Assembly (NCBI RefSeq): GCF_000425405.1
Contig: NZ_KE384364.1
Coordinates: forward strand, 1-46,616
Direction: 5' to 3'
Source: Ferrimonas kyonanensis DSM 18153
Lineage (GTDB): Bacteria > Pseudomonadota > Gammaproteobacteria > Enterobacterales > Shewanellaceae
Length of the DNA stretch: 46,616 nucleotides
Shown: positions 33,589 through 41,571 of the stretch, piece by piece
How positions within the stretch are numbered: position 1 is the stretch's first letter
Layout: each line of letters opens with the position of its first letter
Position numbers and translations under genes: made by a program
The notes under the pieces: model-generated
What the model was told of the DNA's origin: nothing
What the model saw: only the letters and a program-made list of their open reading frames with translations
The model's database searches: none

Positions 33589-34299
33589 ATGCCACTGGAC
33601 GCCATACTGTGGGACTACGACGGAACTCTGGTTAACTCGGTTCCCAAAAATATCAATATTACCCAGTCCATTCTTGCCGACATCGCCCCTCACCTGACCG
33701 GAGCCAACCTGCCCCATTGGCTGCAAAGTGAATCCGCATACCACCACGCCAATCACGCGGCGCGCAACTGGCAGGACTTATACCAGAACTACTATGGACT
33801 GAGTGCCCAAGAAACCACCGAGGCTGGCGCCCTGTAGGCCAAGTACCAACGCAGCAACACCACCGAAGTGCGCCTGTTTGAGGGGATCGCCAGCCTACTT
33901 CACTCCCTGACCAGCCTGCCCCACGGAGTGTGCTCACAAAACGACGCCAGCACCATCTGGGCGCTGCTGAAACGGGAAGGGGTAGACACGCCGTTTCATA
34001 GCATCATGGGATACAACGATGTAGAGGGTGGTCAGCAAAAACCTCACCCGGCCGGAGGCCTGCAATGCGTCGAGGCGATCTTTGGCGCCAAGCGGCCTCG
34101 GCAACTGATGTACATTGGCGATCATCAAGGCGACGTTGAGTTTGCTCGAAACCTGAATCAGGCACTGGGGGCGGATTGCAATGTTATCGCGGTCACTGCG
34201 GCCTACAGCGGGGCGACGCCGCAGCGCTGGCAACAGCAACCCGACCACGTTGCCGACACGCCACAGTCCCTATTGTCGATATGCCAGAGTTACTTGTAG
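33589..34299 (+). pseudogene. HAD-superfamily phosphatase split by one in-frame TAG
   Basis: One reading frame from ATG 33589 to TAA... the C-terminal stop at 34299 is interrupted only by TAG at 33835-33837. The first part (82 residues) holds HAD motif I, DYDGTLV, where the nucleophile is the first Asp. After the TAG the frame continues AKYQRSNTTEVRLFEG and contains motif II (CSQND), the motif III Lys (KPHP) and motif IV (IGDHQGD). The joined protein of about 236 residues looks like a phosphoglycolate-phosphatase-type enzyme with every catalytic residue intact. A single CAG-to-TAG change would explain the stop. Recent nonsense mutation is most likely. Sequencing error, suppression or re-initiation at GTG 33868 are alternatives. 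Confidence 0.8.
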
Positions 34300-34311
34300 T
34301 TTTCCCAAAGG

Positions 34312-34350
34312 CAGGATCAAAAAAGCCGGTCAGCGTGGCTGACCGGCTTT
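34312..34350. repeat. 39-bp terminator-like repeat, left copy
   Basis: These 39 bases are identical to 37999-38037. The repeat holds the 12-bp stem AAGCCGGTCAGC / GCTGACCGGCTT with a GTG loop. On plus it ends in only TTTG, so it is a weak terminator for the HAD gene, while on minus it has six Ts but no gene ends there. In the right copy both sides are good. See the right copy and the findings. Confidence 0.85.
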
Positions 34351-34628
34351 GTCACTGCGCGGAAAGTTAACTCAACAGCGGCATCGCAGTGGAGAACTTC
34401 TCCACTTTTACCAATGACTCATTAGAGAGGTGCCGACATAGCGAGACCGACGCCACAAAATGAACCACCAAGCCGTAACCCGATTACATCAACAATCAAA
34501 ATGGGCGATCCAGATCGACTTTTAAACTTTGATTTTGAAACCCGCATTCTCTGTAGATCGGTCAAAGTACCAGCCTCAAATCTGAGTAAACTATTATTTA
34601 AGTTTTAAGTTATTGGTAGTTATCAATA

Positions 34629-35195
34629 ATGGCTTTCCCTTGTGGTTGGGCTTTATACAAATTTAACGATACACCTGTATTCGTCTCTGATATTACTCCA
34701 TTAAACCCAATGAGTTCATTAGAGTATTTTGACTATACATACCTGTCGACATCCGAACAGAAATTTAAAACGCAAGCCGCGTCCATATTTAATCGCTTAA
34801 GCCGTCTTAACCGTTCCGGCTTTAATGTGATGATTGAGGACAATCTGTACCGGGTTAAAATTTTTTCCATTAGCGATCCAAGCTCCAAGGATCCGACTGG
34901 CGTGCTGCTGACTTTCTTTTCCGCCGACAAGTGGGGTCAGGCTCCTCAATTTACTAGCTCAGAGGCCAAGCGCCTGCTGACCAGTGCCACTCAGCAATGT
35001 CCGCTCAAGCTCAAGAGCAAAACCCGTGAGATCATCAAACTCACGGCAATGGGTCTGAGGGCACAAGAGATTGCGGATGCCTTAAATTTAAGCAGCCGTG
35101 GGGTGGATTACCACTTGGATATCGCAAAGAAAAACTTTGGTGCCGCCAATAAGGCCAATTTGATCTTTTTGGCGACGAAAGCGGGCTGGATTTAA
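34629..35195 (+). CDS. LuxR-type HTH regulator with unrecognised N-terminal domain
   Basis: 188 residues. The last 60 or so form a LuxR/GerE HTH: LKSKTREIIKLTAMGLRAQEIADALNLSSRGVDYHLDIAKKNFGAANKANLIFLATKAGWI. The pattern of AQEIADALNLSSRGVDYHLDIAKKNFGA is close to quorum-sensing LuxR proteins. The N-terminal 120 residues are shorter than a normal autoinducer-binding domain and lack its usual Trp/Tyr/Asp set, so this may be a shortened, ligand-free or different-ligand regulator. ATG 34629 is the first in frame (a TAG is four codons upstream) and has no Shine-Dalgarno; ATG 34710 is possible. The base composition is distinctly AT-richer than neighbouring genes, suggesting transfer. It stands 48 bases before the tetraheme lipoprotein gene. 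Confidence 0.75.
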   Translation: MAFPCGWALYKFNDTPVFVSDITPLNPMSSLEYFDYTYLSTSEQKFKTQAASIFNRLSRLNRSGFNVMIEDNLYRVKIFSISDPSSKDPTGVLLTFFSADKWGQAPQFTSSEAKRLLTSATQQCPLKLKSKTREIIKLTAMGLRAQEIADALNLSSRGVDYHLDIAKKNFGAANKANLIFLATKAGWI

Positions 35196-35243
35196 TCTGG
35201 CCAATTTAATAAAAATCAATACCATTAATTAGTAGGGGATGTT

Positions 35244-37145
35244 TTGAATATAATCAAAGCCGGCAAGAAAGCGCTGCCATTTATTTTGGCTTCGATACTA
35301 ATCGGGTGCGGTGATTCTGATGAAAGTGCTATTTCTCCAAGCCCAGATAAAGAACCTCCGAAGCATGATAATTTCCATCTGGATATCGAACCCAACAGCC
35401 AATTTACCCAGTCCGTCAACATCTACTTAGGTCGATGGTACCCCTGCTCCACCGAACACCCGGAAATGTGCATCGACGCCAGCAAAGCATTGCCACTGCA
35501 ACAATACAGTGCCAACAAGCACAACAATGCTCTGACTCGAAATGACGCTCTCGATATCTTTACCGTCACAGCTGAGCAGTTACGCCAGTTTGCAGCACAG
35601 TCGGCGCAGGTTCCGGTTAGGGCCGACCTGTTTGCCAAAAACCAGTTCTCCATTCTGGACGTGATGCTGTACGTCAGCGCCAAGAGAGACGATTTTGAGT
35701 TAACCCTGGGAGAGTTCGACCCCAACCTGGGCACCTACCCCTTCAGCGTTTCCTACGATTACGATCGCGACGGTGTTTTTGACGCAACCCTGGATGGCCA
35801 GGAGAACGTCAACAGCCCGGATTGGTACGCCGCATTCCTCTACAATGGCGGCGAGTTCAAACGCGCTACCGGTCTTCCCTCCCATGAGCCACTGTACGAC
35901 CGCCTGGATGAGTTCCTGATACGTGACGGCCTACACATTCGAATTCAACCTCAAGCCAAGCAGATGACCGAGCGACGCCAGCAAGTGCAAGCGGCAGAAG
36001 TGGCGCGACTCAAAGCCAACGGAGGCGTCCCGGTGCTACCCCAGTTGCGAGTCAACTTCGGTGATGGCCGCGGCTATGTCACGGTGGCCACCGATGTTGA
36101 AGTCAAACCCTTCAACCTGCGCCCGGATCTGTTCCAAACCGGCACCCTAACCATGGCCGATGCGCTGATGTCTGCAGTGGAACAGCACAGTGTCGACATT
36201 GAATTCACCTTCTGGCCCAGCATGTCCACCAAGGCCGATGTTGACTCTTACGCGGTATCGGTGATCGATGGTCAACGAGCCGGTGGCCTGGCTGGCTGGG
36301 CGTTCACCAGTGGCGAACTGGACAATGAATCTGACTTCTTTTACGGGCCGGAATGGCCCTTGGCCAGCATGCTGGTCGCCAATGACCAAGCCGGCGGCGG
36401 CCCCTTCTTTGGCAAATGCCCCTGGCTTACTAAGCAGAACGCCGGCAAGCACACTCTGGAGACGGCTCAAATCTGCATCGATAACTGGTTTGGAAAGTTT
36501 GGCGGCAACAACATCCACCGAATGACCGACACCGGCATCATGCGTTACCCGAAAGAGTCAATCTCGTTCAAATGGCACAATATCATGTACGACAAGTTCG
36601 AACCGGCTCACCGCAATCAAGTGAACGATGGCCGCTTTGAGGTGTTTGATATCAATCAAGCAGTTGCTCCCCTGAACAACCAGCATTTTGGTTGGGGCAT
36701 CGCCGACTGCGGCCAGTGCCACAGCCTGGACAACACCCACCTCCAAGGTGACTCACCGGTTCTTGCGGATGTGGTCGAGCCCTACTATTGCGCCTCTTGC
36801 CACGGCAGTAACGGTGCCCCCAAAGGACACGGCGAAACCGCACGTTGCTTCTGGTGCCACTCCGAACAGGAAGCGATGGTGAATCACGGTGATGCCTCAA
36901 GGTGGAAACGGGTGGCCGAGATCTCCTGCTCCGGCACGACCACGGGAGGAACCAGCCTTGATGGCCTCAGTGGCTCCTGCGCCGACCACGTGGGCAAATA
37001 CATGCCGGTGCATGATGCGGCAGACAATGACTCCGGCTACACGCTTATGGAACCCAACCAGCAAACCCGGGGCAACTCCGACTGGGCCACCAGTCAGACA
37101 TTCCCAGACCCCTACTCCTGTGCCACGTGCCATCCATCCTCATAA
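35244..37145 (+). CDS. tetraheme c-type cytochrome lipoprotein with large non-heme N-terminal region
   Basis: 633 residues from a TTG start with AGGGG upstream; the nearby ATG at 35237 hits a stop at once. The signal peptide AGKKALPFILASILIGCG has a lipobox with Cys22, so the protein should be lipid-anchored and possibly at the outer surface. Four CxxCH haem sites lie in the C-terminal quarter: 489-493, 516-520, 535-539 and 626-630. Residues 23-480 contain no haem site. They include a calcium-type loop DYDRDGVFD (172-180) and two stretches that look like diverged copies of one module (about 140-245 and 310-420). I do not recognise the N-terminal family. It might pass electrons to a surface acceptor or partner. 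Flanked by LuxR- and TetR-type genes on the same strand. Confidence 0.85.
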   Translation: MNIIKAGKKALPFILASILIGCGDSDESAISPSPDKEPPKHDNFHLDIEPNSQFTQSVNIYLGRWYPCSTEHPEMCIDASKALPLQQYSANKHNNALTRNDALDIFTVTAEQLRQFAAQSAQVPVRADLFAKNQFSILDVMLYVSAKRDDFELTLGEFDPNLGTYPFSVSYDYDRDGVFDATLDGQENVNSPDWYAAFLYNGGEFKRATGLPSHEPLYDRLDEFLIRDGLHIRIQPQAKQMTERRQQVQAAEVARLKANGGVPVLPQLRVNFGDGRGYVTVATDVEVKPFNLRPDLFQTGTLTMADALMSAVEQHSVDIEFTFWPSMSTKADVDSYAVSVIDGQRAGGLAGWAFTSGELDNESDFFYGPEWPLASMLVANDQAGGGPFFGKCPWLTKQNAGKHTLETAQICIDNWFGKFGGNNIHRMTDTGIMRYPKESISFKWHNIMYDKFEPAHRNQVNDGRFEVFDINQAVAPLNNQHFGWGIADCGQCHSLDNTHLQGDSPVLADVVEPYYCASCHGSNGAPKGHGETARCFWCHSEQEAMVNHGDASRWKRVAEISCSGTTTGGTSLDGLSGSCADHVGKYMPVHDAADNDSGYTLMEPNQQTRGNSDWATSQTFPDPYSCATCHPSS

Positions 37146-37153
37146 TTTGGACC

Positions 37154-37205
37154 TGGCTGGTCCCCTCATTGCCCGGCTTGATAATGCAATGAACGGGGCC
37201 AGCCC
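37154..37205 (+). terminator. imperfect hairpin after the cytochrome gene
   Basis: GGCTGG-T-CCCC-T-CATTGC pairs with GCAATG-AA-CGGGGCCAGCC across a 12-base loop, a long stem with small bulges, starting 9 bases after the stop. There is no T run. It may slow or stop transcription or protect the message end. Confidence 0.45.
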
Positions 37206-37298
37206 GTCGACTGGCCAAGCCTGTCTGTCCCCAGATTAAGACCGGGGTATAATTCGTTACCGGAGCCAAAGACTCATCCAATCGAGATCATCCGCCAT

Positions 37299-37997
37299 AT
37301 GAGTGAAGAAACACAGTCGCGCCGTAAAGATGAAATAGCAGCAGTCGCAGCTAAGTTAATAAAGCAACAGGGTCACTTAAAGTTCTCTCTGAACGAGCTG
37401 GGTAAGCTCTGCGGTGTTCCAGCCGGTACCCTCTATCGAAGCTTTAATTCCAAGAGCGATCTGTTGGTGTACATCTTTACTCAGGTGGTGCGAACCCAAT
37501 CGGCGCTGTTGTCACACTTAAGCCAGTTGCCGATAAGTGCCAAAGAGAAAATGATCTGTTTTGCCTGCTTCCCCTATTACTATCGCAGCGTCAACCATGA
37601 CCTGCTGGGCCTGACATTCAGTGGCGCCAACAACGTCTTGATGCGGGATGCCGATGAACAGCTGCAGACAGAGCTCCGCGCAGTTTTTGCGCTTATGTTC
37701 AGTCAACGCGGAGCGTGGTTTCACTCCTTTCTCGAGCAAAACCTAATTGCTTCGCCACAGCCATTACTTCGCACGATCCAGAAACGCCTGACACTGCTAT
37801 CACGGGGCGGCGCCATTATGGGAGGGCATGCCTACATCCCGGAAGACGAATACAACCTCAATGACATGATTGAATTTGCGGCAGAAATTTTGGCCCCTCT
37901 GGAGTGGGGACCAGGACAAGAAAAGATGGAGCATCATCAGATTGTTGTGGCCCTAAGAACCATCAGTGACGCCTATGGCGGCCATGAATCACTATAA
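37299..37997 (+). CDS. TetR-family transcriptional regulator
   Basis: 232 residues. The N-terminal HTH (about residues 8-55) reads RRKDEIAAVAAKLIKQQGHLKFSLNELGKLCGVPAGTLYRSFNSKSDLLVYIF, a standard TetR_N domain. The ligand domain has FACFPYYYRSVNHDLLGLTFSGANNVLM and is of unknown specificity. ATG at 37299 has no strong Shine-Dalgarno. A -10-like TATAAT lies at 37248-37253, 46 bases before the start, without a good -35. Its neighbour upstream is the tetraheme lipoprotein gene, a possible target. The stop is one base before the right copy of the 39-bp repeat, which terminates it. Confidence 0.9.
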   Translation: MSEETQSRRKDEIAAVAAKLIKQQGHLKFSLNELGKLCGVPAGTLYRSFNSKSDLLVYIFTQVVRTQSALLSHLSQLPISAKEKMICFACFPYYYRSVNHDLLGLTFSGANNVLMRDADEQLQTELRAVFALMFSQRGAWFHSFLEQNLIASPQPLLRTIQKRLTLLSRGGAIMGGHAYIPEDEYNLNDMIEFAAEILAPLEWGPGQEKMEHHQIVVALRTISDAYGGHESL

Positions 37998-37998
37998 C

Positions 37999-38039
37999 CA
38001 GGATCAAAAAAGCCGGTCAGCGTGGCTGACCGGCTTTTT
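37999..38039. terminator. bidirectional terminator, right copy of the 39-bp repeat
   Basis: Same 12-bp stem as the left copy (AAGCCGGTCAGC / GCTGACCGGCTT, GTG loop), here with five Ts on plus and six on minus. It sits between tetR (+) and the SLT lipoprotein gene (-), and works for both. 37999-38037 is identical to 34312-34350. Confidence 0.92.
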
Positions 38040-38054
38040 GACTGGCCGCAGGGG

Positions 38055-38684
38055 TTAGCCAAAGAACAGCCGCCACAACCAGCTGCGATCCAGATCTTCT
38101 TTGCACTGGTTGTACTGGGCCGCGTACCGTTTTGAGCGACTTTCAACCTTGCGGGAGGTCTTCACCAGCCACTGTTTGCTCTTGTAGCTGCCGCGCTTAT
38201 AGCCTCCCCAACCCTCGTGGTAATTCAGGTACTGACGGTAGGCGTCCCACTTGGAAACCCCGTTGATCTTATTGGATTTATAGATATACCAGCCCATGAA
38301 ATCCATGGCGTCGTCAAAGTCACTGCGGCTGGACCAGTTGTTGCCGGTTTCCCGGGCATACTGGTCCCAGGTGACGGTTTTAGCCTGGGCGTAGCCGTAG
38401 GCACTGGACGCTCGACCGATGGGGATAAAGCCCAGAAACCACCTCATGGGCGGCTGCGCATTGTGCTTAAACGAGCTCTCCTGATACATCATGGCCATCG
38501 GCACATGCACCGGCACCCCCCACTTCTCGCGGGTATTTTTGGCCGCTTTGTACCAATCTCGATTTTCCGTAAAAATATTGCACAAATTTTCCGGATCCCG
38601 CGGCGGCGGCGTGGCACAGCCCACCAAGCCGGCCAGCACCAGACCGCTTAAGATAAGCCTTATTAATCTTATATTTAGCATCAT
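38055..38684 (-). CDS. lipoprotein with lytic-transglycosylase-like SLT domain
   Basis: 209 residues from ATG 38684 (or 38681). A lipoprotein signal MMLNIRLIRLILSGLVLAGLVGC ends in the lipobox Cys23. The open frame upstream to 38756 lacks signal character. The SLT lysozyme-like fold is shown by MMYQESSFKHNA with the catalytic Glu, followed by SSAYGYAQAKTVTWDQYARETG (the G-Y-A-Q motif) and LNYHEGWGGY. It should cleave peptidoglycan glycan strands from the inner face of the outer membrane. The final RLFFG and several Arg/Lys-rich helices are not part of the core. It faces the TetR gene across a shared terminator. Confidence 0.85.
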   Translation of the reverse strand: MMLNIRLIRLILSGLVLAGLVGCATPPPRDPENLCNIFTENRDWYKAAKNTREKWGVPVHVPMAMMYQESSFKHNAQPPMRWFLGFIPIGRASSAYGYAQAKTVTWDQYARETGNNWSSRSDFDDAMDFMGWYIYKSNKINGVSKWDAYRQYLNYHEGWGGYKRGSYKSKQWLVKTSRKVESRSKRYAAQYNQCKEDLDRSWLWRLFFG

Positions 38685-38903
38685 GAACCAGTAAAAAGCC
38701 CTGAAAGTACCGATTTTGCCCTCCCCGTCGGGGAAATGCCACCGAGGCAGCAACAAAATCCAAAGTTTTGATTTTCACCCGGGCTGTCAGCCAAAGCTGA
38801 CAACCGGGATCGCATTTGTTGAAAGTGACGCCAACGCAACCCTTTACAGCGACCAGAAACGCTGCTTAAATGCGCCCCTTTCGTATTAACCCAGTAACAA
38901 AAG

Positions 38904-39521
38904 ATGTCAACCGAGCTGTATCTGGTTTATCTGACGACGGTCATTGTGCTGTTGATCGCCCCCGGTCCCATGACCCTGCTGACCCTGTCGACCAGCGTCC
39001 GCTACGGGCACCGCAAAGCCCTAGCCACCGTATTGGGTTCCAACCTGGCCGGCCTGGTGCTGATGATTCTGTCTGCTACCGGCATCGGCGCGCTGATCAC
39101 CAGCAACGCCGCCCTGTATGAAGTGTTGCGCTACGCCGGCGCCGCTTACCTGCTCTGGCTGGGTTTCTCTGCCTGGCGCTCCCGCCCCAGCGAAACCCTG
39201 GAATCGAGCTTTACCTACCGCAATAGCTGCAGCTTCAGCCTGTTTAAGCAGACCCTGTTGGTCGGCCTGGCCAACCCGAAAGGTCTGATCTTCTTTGCGG
39301 CGCTGTTTCCCCAGTTTCTCGATGCCAGCAAACCGATGCAGCCACAGCTGCTGATTCTGTGCTCCACCTTCACGGCGGTGGACTTCGTGATTCTGAACCT
39401 GGTGGCCTTTGGAGGCTGCCGTCTGGCGAACCGATTGTGCAGCACCACGGCGCAGCGCCGTTTCAACCGCCTGTGCGGCCTCACCTTCATCGGTCTGGGC
39501 AGCGTTATGGTGATTGCCTGA
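38904..39521 (+). CDS. LysE/RhtB family amino acid exporter
   Basis: 205 residues with about six membrane helices. It has the family pattern LLIAPGPMTLLTLSTSVRYGHRKALATVLGSNLAG near the N terminus (about 17-51) and GLANPKGLIFFAALFPQF in the middle (about 121-138). Proteins of this family export amino acids such as homoserine, threonine or lysine. The substrate is not decidable from sequence. ATG 38904 begins the family-typical N terminus, and the Shine-Dalgarno is weak. It ends in a bidirectional terminator. Confidence 0.93.
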   Translation: MSTELYLVYLTTVIVLLIAPGPMTLLTLSTSVRYGHRKALATVLGSNLAGLVLMILSATGIGALITSNAALYEVLRYAGAAYLLWLGFSAWRSRPSETLESSFTYRNSCSFSLFKQTLLVGLANPKGLIFFAALFPQFLDASKPMQPQLLILCSTFTAVDFVILNLVAFGGCRLANRLCSTTAQRRFNRLCGLTFIGLGSVMVIA

Positions 39522-39539
39522 GTCCAGGCTCCAGGCAGC

Positions 39540-39565
39540 AAAAAGGCCGCTTAGCGGCCTTTTTT
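39540..39565. terminator. bidirectional terminator between lysE-type gene and lipoprotein gene
   Basis: Stem AAAAAGGCCGC / GCGGCCTTTTT with a TTA loop, A run before and T run after, between two convergent genes. Confidence 0.93.
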
Positions 39566-39567
39566 GA

Positions 39568-39984
39568 TCAGGGCTCAAAATGGCACTGAGTCTGTTCCTG
39601 TTTCCACACCACCGGCTGCCAATACTCTGACGTCGAGTCCGGGCTCTCCTCCCTGACCTCAAACCTGGCCCCGAGGTGGTATTCCACCCCGGCCTCAACT
39701 CTGAGGGTGAACTCCTTGAAGTGGCGATCTCGCAAACTAATGCCCAGGCGAGGATCGTCAATCAGCTCCACCACCCTCAGAGTATGGGTTCCCGGGGTGA
39801 GACGGTAACTGGCTTTGGTCACCACATTGGCGTCATCGATGCGGGTCACCACCGCTCGAAACAGATTCTCGGTTTCCGAAGGCTGATGAAAGGTCGACAG
39901 CTTACCGCACAGCCCCTGCTGATCGTCATGACTGGCGCAGGCGGTCAAGATCAATGCCACGCTGCCTAGCAATACTGTGCGCAT
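39568..39984 (-). CDS. small lipoprotein of unknown function
   Basis: 138 residues. The signal peptide MRTVLLGSVALILTAC ends with the lipobox Cys16. The mature part contains YRLTPGTHTLRVVELIDDP followed by FTLRVEAGVEYHLGARF, a beta-rich pattern seen in PEGA-like or small periplasmic sandwich domains (suggestion only). ATG at 39984 has GGGAGA upstream. It lies 12 bases after gshA on the same strand and is probably co-transcribed with it. No known function. Confidence 0.8.
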   Translation of the reverse strand: MRTVLLGSVALILTACASHDDQQGLCGKLSTFHQPSETENLFRAVVTRIDDANVVTKASYRLTPGTHTLRVVELIDDPRLGISLRDRHFKEFTLRVEAGVEYHLGARFEVREESPDSTSEYWQPVVWKQEQTQCHFEP

Positions 39985-39996
39985 TCTGTCTCCCGT

Positions 39997-41571
39997 TCAG
40001 CCCTGAAAATAGTGTTTCAGATAGGCTTCGAAGGTACCGGTTTGCTGCTGTTCCAGCTGCCGCTGCCGCTGCAAGGACTGGCTTACCTCATCCTGCAGGC
40101 GCCCTTCCGACAAGGTGGCGTAGTCCCTGGCCAACAGATTGACGTTGTGTGCCTTAGCCAGCGCCATTGCCGGGTTATCCAGTTGACGATGCTCGGCCAT
40201 CAGTCGCCCGGACAGAGTATGCTCGGGTTCGGCGATGGCCGGACGCCACAAGGTCAGGGCATCCTGATACTGGGTATCCCCATTGAGGCCATCGATGACA
40301 TCGGCAATCTTCGACCAGCGATCGAAACTCTGCTGCAACCACTGAGCCAGGGCAATCTGCTCGCCACAACCGGCCTCCAGTAGCAGTCCGGGCTTACGCC
40401 CCTCGATCACCACCGTCTCGAAATTGCGCTGAGTCTGCTCCTGGCAGGCATCGGTCCAGCACGGGCTGGGCAACAGCGCACAATCCAGCAGGAACAGGTC
40501 CAGCAACAAAATCTGATCGCGACCGATCCCCAGCGGCTCAAATGGGTTCACATCCAGCGTCCGCACTTCGATGTACTCTACCCCGGCGCGAGCCAGCGCA
40601 TCGGAGGGGGTTTCACCGCTATGGGTGGTGCGTTTCGGTCGAATGGCGGAATACAACTCGTTCTCGATCTGCAGGATGTTGGCATTCAGCTGCAGCAACT
40701 GCCCCTCCTGCTCGATGCCCAACTTGGCAAACTGAGCCGACGGCAGGGTAATGGCTCGCTTCAGATCGGCCACATATTGATCCACCGAGTTGTACCGAAT
40801 CTGCAGATTGGCTTGCTCGCTGTTGGTGTAGCCCAGATCGCTCATGCGCAGTGAGGTGGCATAAGGCAAGGTCAGCAGCCCGGACGGCAAGGTGTCAAAC
40901 TCAAAGGGCACGTCGCGCCCCTCAAGGAACGACGGGCACAGCGTCGGTGACGCCCCAAACAGGTAGGGCAAGACCCAGGCCTGGTGGCGGAAGTTGCGAA
41001 TCAGGTGGAAATACCCGTCTGAAATCACCTCTTGGCTGTCGCTGCCCTTGAGTCCCTTCCACAGCGCTTTCGGCAGGGAAAAGTTAAAATGCACACCGGC
41101 AATGGACTGCATTTTGGCACCGTATCGGCGCTTGAGTCCTTCACGGTAGAGGGTTTTCATGCGACCGACATGGGAATCCCCATACTGGGCGATGGGCACG
41201 TCTTCGTGATGATCGATGAAGCAGGGCATGGACTGTGGCCACAGGTACTGACCATCAATACGTTCACTGACAAAGTGGTGAACGTCCCCCAGTTCGGCCA
41301 GCAGCTGATCAACGTTGTCATTCACCCCGGTGATCAACTCAAGCAAAGACTCCGAAAAATCGGTGGTGATCCACTTGTTGGTGAGTGCCGACCCCAGCAC
41401 CTCTGGGTGCGGATCCCTGGCCAAGGCGCCCTGCGGAAGAATGCGCAACGCTTCACGCTCAATGCCCCGTTGCAGCTTCTGCAAAGCTTGTCGACCTTCC
41501 CCTTGGGCCAGGCGACTCAGATTCTGTTCAAATTCCGTCAAGGCAGATTCTCGCGTGCGTGGGAGGGCCAA
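39997..41571 (-). CDS. gshA: glutamate-cysteine ligase
   Basis: About 514-524 residues, the proteobacterial GshA type. It contains QRGIEREALRI, GSALTNKWITTDFSESLLELITGV, DGQYLWPQSMPCFID, and AQYGDSHVGRMKTLYREGLKRRYGAKMQSIAGVHFNFSLP, all close to E. coli GshA. The enzyme joins Glu and Cys with ATP, the first step of glutathione synthesis; MaiA in this window uses glutathione. The given start is TTG 41571, but it lies in the loop of a perfect hairpin that buries its Shine-Dalgarno. TTG 41541, ten codons later and closer to the family start, is a real alternative. The small lipoprotein gene follows it. Confidence 0.96.
   Translation of the reverse strand: MALPRTRESALTEFEQNLSRLAQGEGRQALQKLQRGIEREALRILPQGALARDPHPEVLGSALTNKWITTDFSESLLELITGVNDNVDQLLAELGDVHHFVSERIDGQYLWPQSMPCFIDHHEDVPIAQYGDSHVGRMKTLYREGLKRRYGAKMQSIAGVHFNFSLPKALWKGLKGSDSQEVISDGYFHLIRNFRHQAWVLPYLFGASPTLCPSFLEGRDVPFEFDTLPSGLLTLPYATSLRMSDLGYTNSEQANLQIRYNSVDQYVADLKRAITLPSAQFAKLGIEQEGQLLQLNANILQIENELYSAIRPKRTTHSGETPSDALARAGVEYIEVRTLDVNPFEPLGIGRDQILLLDLFLLDCALLPSPCWTDACQEQTQRNFETVVIEGRKPGLLLEAGCGEQIALAQWLQQSFDRWSKIADVIDGLNGDTQYQDALTLWRPAIAEPEHTLSGRLMAEHRQLDNPAMALAKAHNVNLLARDYATLSEGRLQDEVSQSLQRQRQLEQQQTGTFEAYLKHYFQG

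Noticed and set aside
34460-34525. Short open frame of 21 codons in the AT-rich gap before the LuxR-type gene
   Set aside because: Too short, no ribosome binding site, no similarity noticed. The 278-base gap 34351-34628 otherwise shows nothing beyond AT-rich sequence and a likely promoter for the LuxR-type gene.
35430-35475. Additional haem site around the early cysteines of the cytochrome (PCSTEHPEMC)
   Set aside because: The spacing does not give CxxCH or an accepted longer variant with His after the second Cys, so only four haem sites are counted.
34312-38037. Insertion sequence or composite transposon between the two 39-bp repeats
   Set aside because: No transposase or integrase gene and no terminal inverted repeats beyond the internal palindrome of each terminator were seen, so only a duplication-bounded segment is claimed.
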